DNA of 64,000 bases from Branchiostoma lanceolatum (Eukaryota > Chordata > Leptocardii > Amphioxiformes > Branchiostomatidae), in contig NC_089732.1 in NCBI RefSeq assembly GCF_035083965.1, positions 5,099,383-5,163,382 of the forward strand, read 5' to 3'. The position numbers and the translations under genes were made by a program. The notes below the pieces were generated by a model. That model had not been told where the DNA came from, did not search any database, and worked only from the letters and a program-made list of their open reading frames with translations. Positions 62,301 through 64,000 of this stretch are shown here, one piece after another; the first letter of the stretch is position 1, and every line of letters begins with the position of its first letter.

Positions 62301-64000
62301 CAGCATATTTCACTCCCTCTCCATGCAATGATAGACGTTTTGTAATGATCTGAGCTACATTTATTTGTCTGTGTCATTCATTGCACACATGTTCCTGCAA
62401 CATGACCTCAGATAACCCGAATGGAACACGTGTTCCTTGGCCAACGGCAAATGGCATTGGCCCACTCTACCTTCATGCCAAATTTCAGGTCATTTGGCTG
62501 ACAAATGACTGAGTTGAATCGATTTGAAGATTTGGCAGAGGAAGAAGAAGAACATGACCAAAACAATTTACTGTACCCATACCTTCGAAAATACAGACTA
62601 TGTACACTGAACTTTAAGTCATTGTCTTTTTCTCTACATAGCTCTGCAACACTGCCAGTGACATTCAAGTGTCTGGAGGACAATAACGGCATCGACCCCA
62701 GAGTGACTCGTTTCGTTCTACCGATCGGGGCGACCATCAACATGGACGGAACAGCGCTGTACGAGGCCGTGGCTGTTATCTTTATTGCTCAGGTCAACGG
62801 CACCCCCCTGGACATTGGAGGCATCATTGTTGTCAGGTAGGGACCTATTGCTGTCAGCACCAAGGGCGAGAACAGGCTTTCACGACTACAATACTGCAGC
62901 AATGAAGGCCTGGTCTTGTCCTTGGTGCTGAACGATTATTTTTTTGGCAAACGAACGTTCACATTGAAATACATTGAGAAAGAAGGATTGTAATTTTAAA
63001 TACAACTTCTCTAAGAGCGATGCAACCCTTATAGATAACCTGGTAGCTTTCAAATATTGCTTTCTTTTTGCACATTCCAATTAATTGAGTGCTAATCGCT
63101 GATACCTCATCAAAAACAAAATGGTGCAACAAGCTGAGTACACGATTTTTGTAATGACCTATCTTTCTGTGACGTCACACAGCATAACTGCTACAGTGGC
63201 TGCCATTGGTGCAGCAGCCGTCCCTCAGGCGGGGCTCATCACCATGGTGATCGTACTCTCGGCAGTCGGGCTGCCAGCAGATGACGTCACTCTCATCATC
63301 GCCGTCGATTGGTTCCTGTGAGTTTTCTTTGCTGTTTCTTCCTATTGTCGTGGAGTGCAAGATGTTTTAGTTATAACCACAGAAAGATCTATCAGCTGGG
63401 GGTCCACAGAGACACCAGCCGGACATCTGTAACTGACTGATATCAATAAAGGAAAGGGACCCAGGTGTCCCCACATCACTTCTCACCAGGCAAGCCTTGA
63501 GTACAGACCCCATTCCTTGCTCTCCCTAGCTAGTGCCTTTCATACTCTAATACTATGATACCAGACAACGGGTACAAATGTAGTACTAACTTCAATACGA
63601 CAGTAGATGTTTGATGTCAACATGGCAAACACATTCTGTTGCATCCTTCATTGTTAGAGTTGAATTTTGAATGCTTGCAACAGAGTCATAATCGCTTTTC
63701 AACATTATATGCATTCACTACTTGAAAGATGCATCAACAATGTAATCAGCAATCTCCTCGTGTCTTGCGGTTTGCCTGATTGGTTTTGTGACTTTTTTCT
63801 TTTCAGGGACCGGTTCAGAACAATGATCAACGTTCTCGGCGACTCCATAGGGGCGGGGATAGTGGCCCACTCGGTCCGGAACGAGCTCCCGGAGATAGAG
63901 GGAGAAGACGTGGAGATGGGGACCGCGACCCAGCCTGCCGACAGGAAGAACAGGCGATCCACCGCCTCAGACGGCCACGAGAACCAGGCTTTGGAGACTG
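49983..64000 (+). CDS. Gene E: excitatory amino acid transporter (SLC1A family), 3' end off window
   Basis: Sodium-coupled glutamate/aspartate uptake carrier of the plasma membrane. Exons: 49983-50320, 55409-55564, 57231-57273, 58934-59074, 61162-61319, 61658-61785, 62094-62202, 62642-62836, 63183-63317 and 63807 to beyond 64000; 532 residues so far, against about 520-570 for the family. Diagnostic motifs: [12 protein letters not shown] (HP1), [12 protein letters not shown] (TM7), [11 protein letters not shown] (HP2) and [17 protein letters not shown] (TM8). Asp and Arg in DRFRTM match the EAAC1 residues that bind the substrate amino and side-chain carboxyl groups, favouring acidic over neutral (ASCT) substrates. 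Start context ACCATGG is strong. Confidence 0.93.
50698..50834. repeat. 62-base-arm hairpin element, family H
   Basis: Arms 50698-50760 and 50771-50834 with a 10-base loop; outer block aatct-ccaa-cagatctacacgg. A single arm of the same family is at 58127-58170, and related ends flank 53834-54003. Lies in gene E intron 1. Confidence 0.82.
51416..51960. repeat. Inverted-repeat element with a third arm
   Basis: gcggagaggagactcgggag… (51416-51458) is mirrored at 51868-51913, and a third, altered arm in the first orientation follows at 51924-51960. Fits two nested or overlapping copies of one MITE family. Confidence 0.7.
52919..53072. mobile_element. Family M2 copy 2
   Basis: Shares gccagactgttt and acaggcca blocks with 49121-49330; right end ggcatgcaggcta is the mirror of the left. 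Confidence 0.55.
53119..53299. mobile_element. Family M1 copy 2
   Basis: Shares ggtggttt-aatgttcgcggt and ccaccgcgaaa blocks with 48576-48742. Confidence 0.6.
53834..54003. mobile_element. 170-base MITE in gene E intron 1
   Basis: 17-base perfect inverted ends starting ATCTCCAAGCAGATG (53834-53850 and 53987-54003), with inner mirrored gtcgggcttct / agaagcccga blocks. The end sequence resembles the family H hairpin ends. Confidence 0.75.
54560..54800 (-). mobile_element. SINE-like dispersed repeat
   Basis: Minus-strand text includes TTGTGTCCTTGGGAAAG, CTCCACCCAGGTGTAATG and GGCTATGGGACTACCTTTAC. I recall similar text in interspersed repeats of several marine invertebrates; this identity is from memory and unverified. 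Confidence 0.5.
54911..54962 (+). pseudogene. Partial copy 1 of gene E exon 2
   Basis: First ~50 bases of exon 2 (ggcagtactgtactacatctg…) behind an intact CAG acceptor, then cut off into intron sequence without a donor. One base differs from the real exon near its start. Confidence 0.85.
55048..55098 (+). pseudogene. Partial copy 2 of gene E exon 2
   Basis: Same 5' fragment, behind a TAG acceptor; ends in …gggcata with no donor. Confidence 0.85.
55272..55322 (+). pseudogene. Partial copy 3 of gene E exon 2
   Basis: Same 5' fragment behind a TAG acceptor, 137 bases ahead of the real exon; its intron flank ttttcaatgtcatg repeats near 54826, 54966 and 55326. Confidence 0.85.
55409..55564 (+). 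CDS. Gene E exon 2: TM3 and start of large extracellular loop
   Basis: [20 protein letters not shown] then [10 protein letters not shown], ending [10 protein letters not shown]. Only this copy has the whole exon and a donor (CAG|GTAACG). Confidence 0.92.
55565..57230 (+). other. Gene E intron 2
   Basis: 1.7 kb; nothing recognised beyond AT-rich sequence. Confidence 0.5.
57231..59074 (+). CDS. Gene E exons 3-4: extracellular loop
   Basis: Exon 57231-57273 encodes [14 protein letters not shown], the conserved EAAT stretch after TM3. Exon 58934-59074 encodes a loop with five N-glycosylation sequons (NGT, NDT, NDT, NDT, NLT), part of it an internal VNDTML repeat. Glycosylated loops at this place are usual for EAATs; the sequence is fast-evolving. 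Confidence 0.88.
57440..57612 (+). mobile_element. SINE tail-like fragment
   Basis: gtctttcggaagggacttaaaatg and the aacaacaac end look like the body and tail of a tRNA-type SINE lacking its head. Lies in gene E intron 3. Confidence 0.4.
58127..58170. repeat. Single arm of family H
   Basis: tgtacgattttggcaccgtg then tagatctgcttggagatt, matching the right arm of 50698-50834. Confidence 0.7.
59196..59220. repeat. TG dinucleotide microsatellite
   Basis: Twelve TG units in gene E intron 4. Confidence 0.9.
60944..61132. mobile_element. MITE with perfect inverted ends and TA target site
   Basis: Ends ATAGACCTCTTGCCAATTAC… (60944-60966) and its mirror at 61110-61132, flanked by TA on both sides, as for Tc1/mariner-type insertion. 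189 bases, no frame. Lies 29 bases before the acceptor of gene E exon 5. Confidence 0.85.
61162..61785 (+). CDS. Gene E exons 5-6: TM4-TM5 region
   Basis: Exon 61162-61319 encodes [20 protein letters not shown] then [18 protein letters not shown]. Exon 61658-61785 encodes [17 protein letters not shown] then [13 protein letters not shown]. Both match the EAAT scaffold. The Trp codon is split across the intron. Confidence 0.92.
61863..61917. repeat. Perfect 26-base-arm hairpin
   Basis: Arms 61863-61888 and 61892-61917 mirror exactly around TAC; a further direct copy of the arm core follows at about 61914-61935. Confidence 0.9.
62094..62836 (+). CDS. Gene E exons 7-8: TM6, HP1 and TM7
   Basis: Exon 62094-62202 encodes [20 protein letters not shown] then [13 protein letters not shown]. 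Exon 62642-62836 completes the SSSS of the HP1 tip, then [20 protein letters not shown] and [25 protein letters not shown] is the sodium/substrate site of the family. Confidence 0.94.
63183..64000 (+). CDS. Gene E exons 9-10: HP2, TM8 and C-terminal tail
   Basis: Exon 63183-63317 encodes HP2 ([20 protein letters not shown]) and runs to AVDWFL. Exon 63807 onward encodes [17 protein letters not shown] and a charged cytoplasmic tail ([28 protein letters not shown]). The frame is open at 64000. Where most EAATs have Gly in the HP2 tip (GAAGxPQAG), this has Ala (codon 63217-63219). Confidence 0.92.

Overview
This window is animal nuclear DNA. Genes are split into many small exons with GT/AG borders, and introns and spacers are crowded with short inverted-repeat elements, SINE-like copies, a LINE and microsatellites. 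The mixing of PAN, EGF, sushi, MAM and FN3 exons, nearly all phase 1-1, suggests an invertebrate deuterostome. A cephalochordate (Branchiostoma) is my best guess; this is inference, not shown by any single base.

Layout: three related receptor genes lie head to tail on the minus strand. Gene A (18614 down past position 1) encodes signal peptide, PAN, 12 EGF modules, FN3 repeats, a membrane segment and two tyrosine phosphatase domains; the last D2 exons lie off the left edge. Gene C (33044 to 22971) and gene B (44720 to 36335) share the ectodomain families and the same RPTP-type membrane-proximal unit, exon for exon. Instead of a phosphatase they end in a short tail with a YxxL-x11-YxxL pair. 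I assembled both from the raw sequence; exon lengths sum to whole open frames of 1215 and 1019 codons. Gene C has an internal tandem duplication of its PAN-EGF-sushi-FN3-FN3 block, sealed by a new 60-base chimeric exon. Gene B carries a MAM domain.

A 5'-truncated L1/Tx1-like LINE with an intact 762-codon reverse transcriptase frame separates A from C. The 5.3 kb between gene B and gene E holds a long CTCTA satellite and several short elements, with no convincing gene.

Gene E runs on the plus strand from 49983 past 64000: an SLC1A-family glutamate/aspartate transporter (EAAT), 10 exons visible, nearly complete at the right edge. Its first intron carries three copies of the first ~50 bases of exon 2, each with an intact splice acceptor.

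Together, the left 45 kb looks like a paired-receptor cluster: similar outsides, one phosphatase inside, two tyrosine-motif tails inside. Gene E appears functionally unrelated and merely adjacent.
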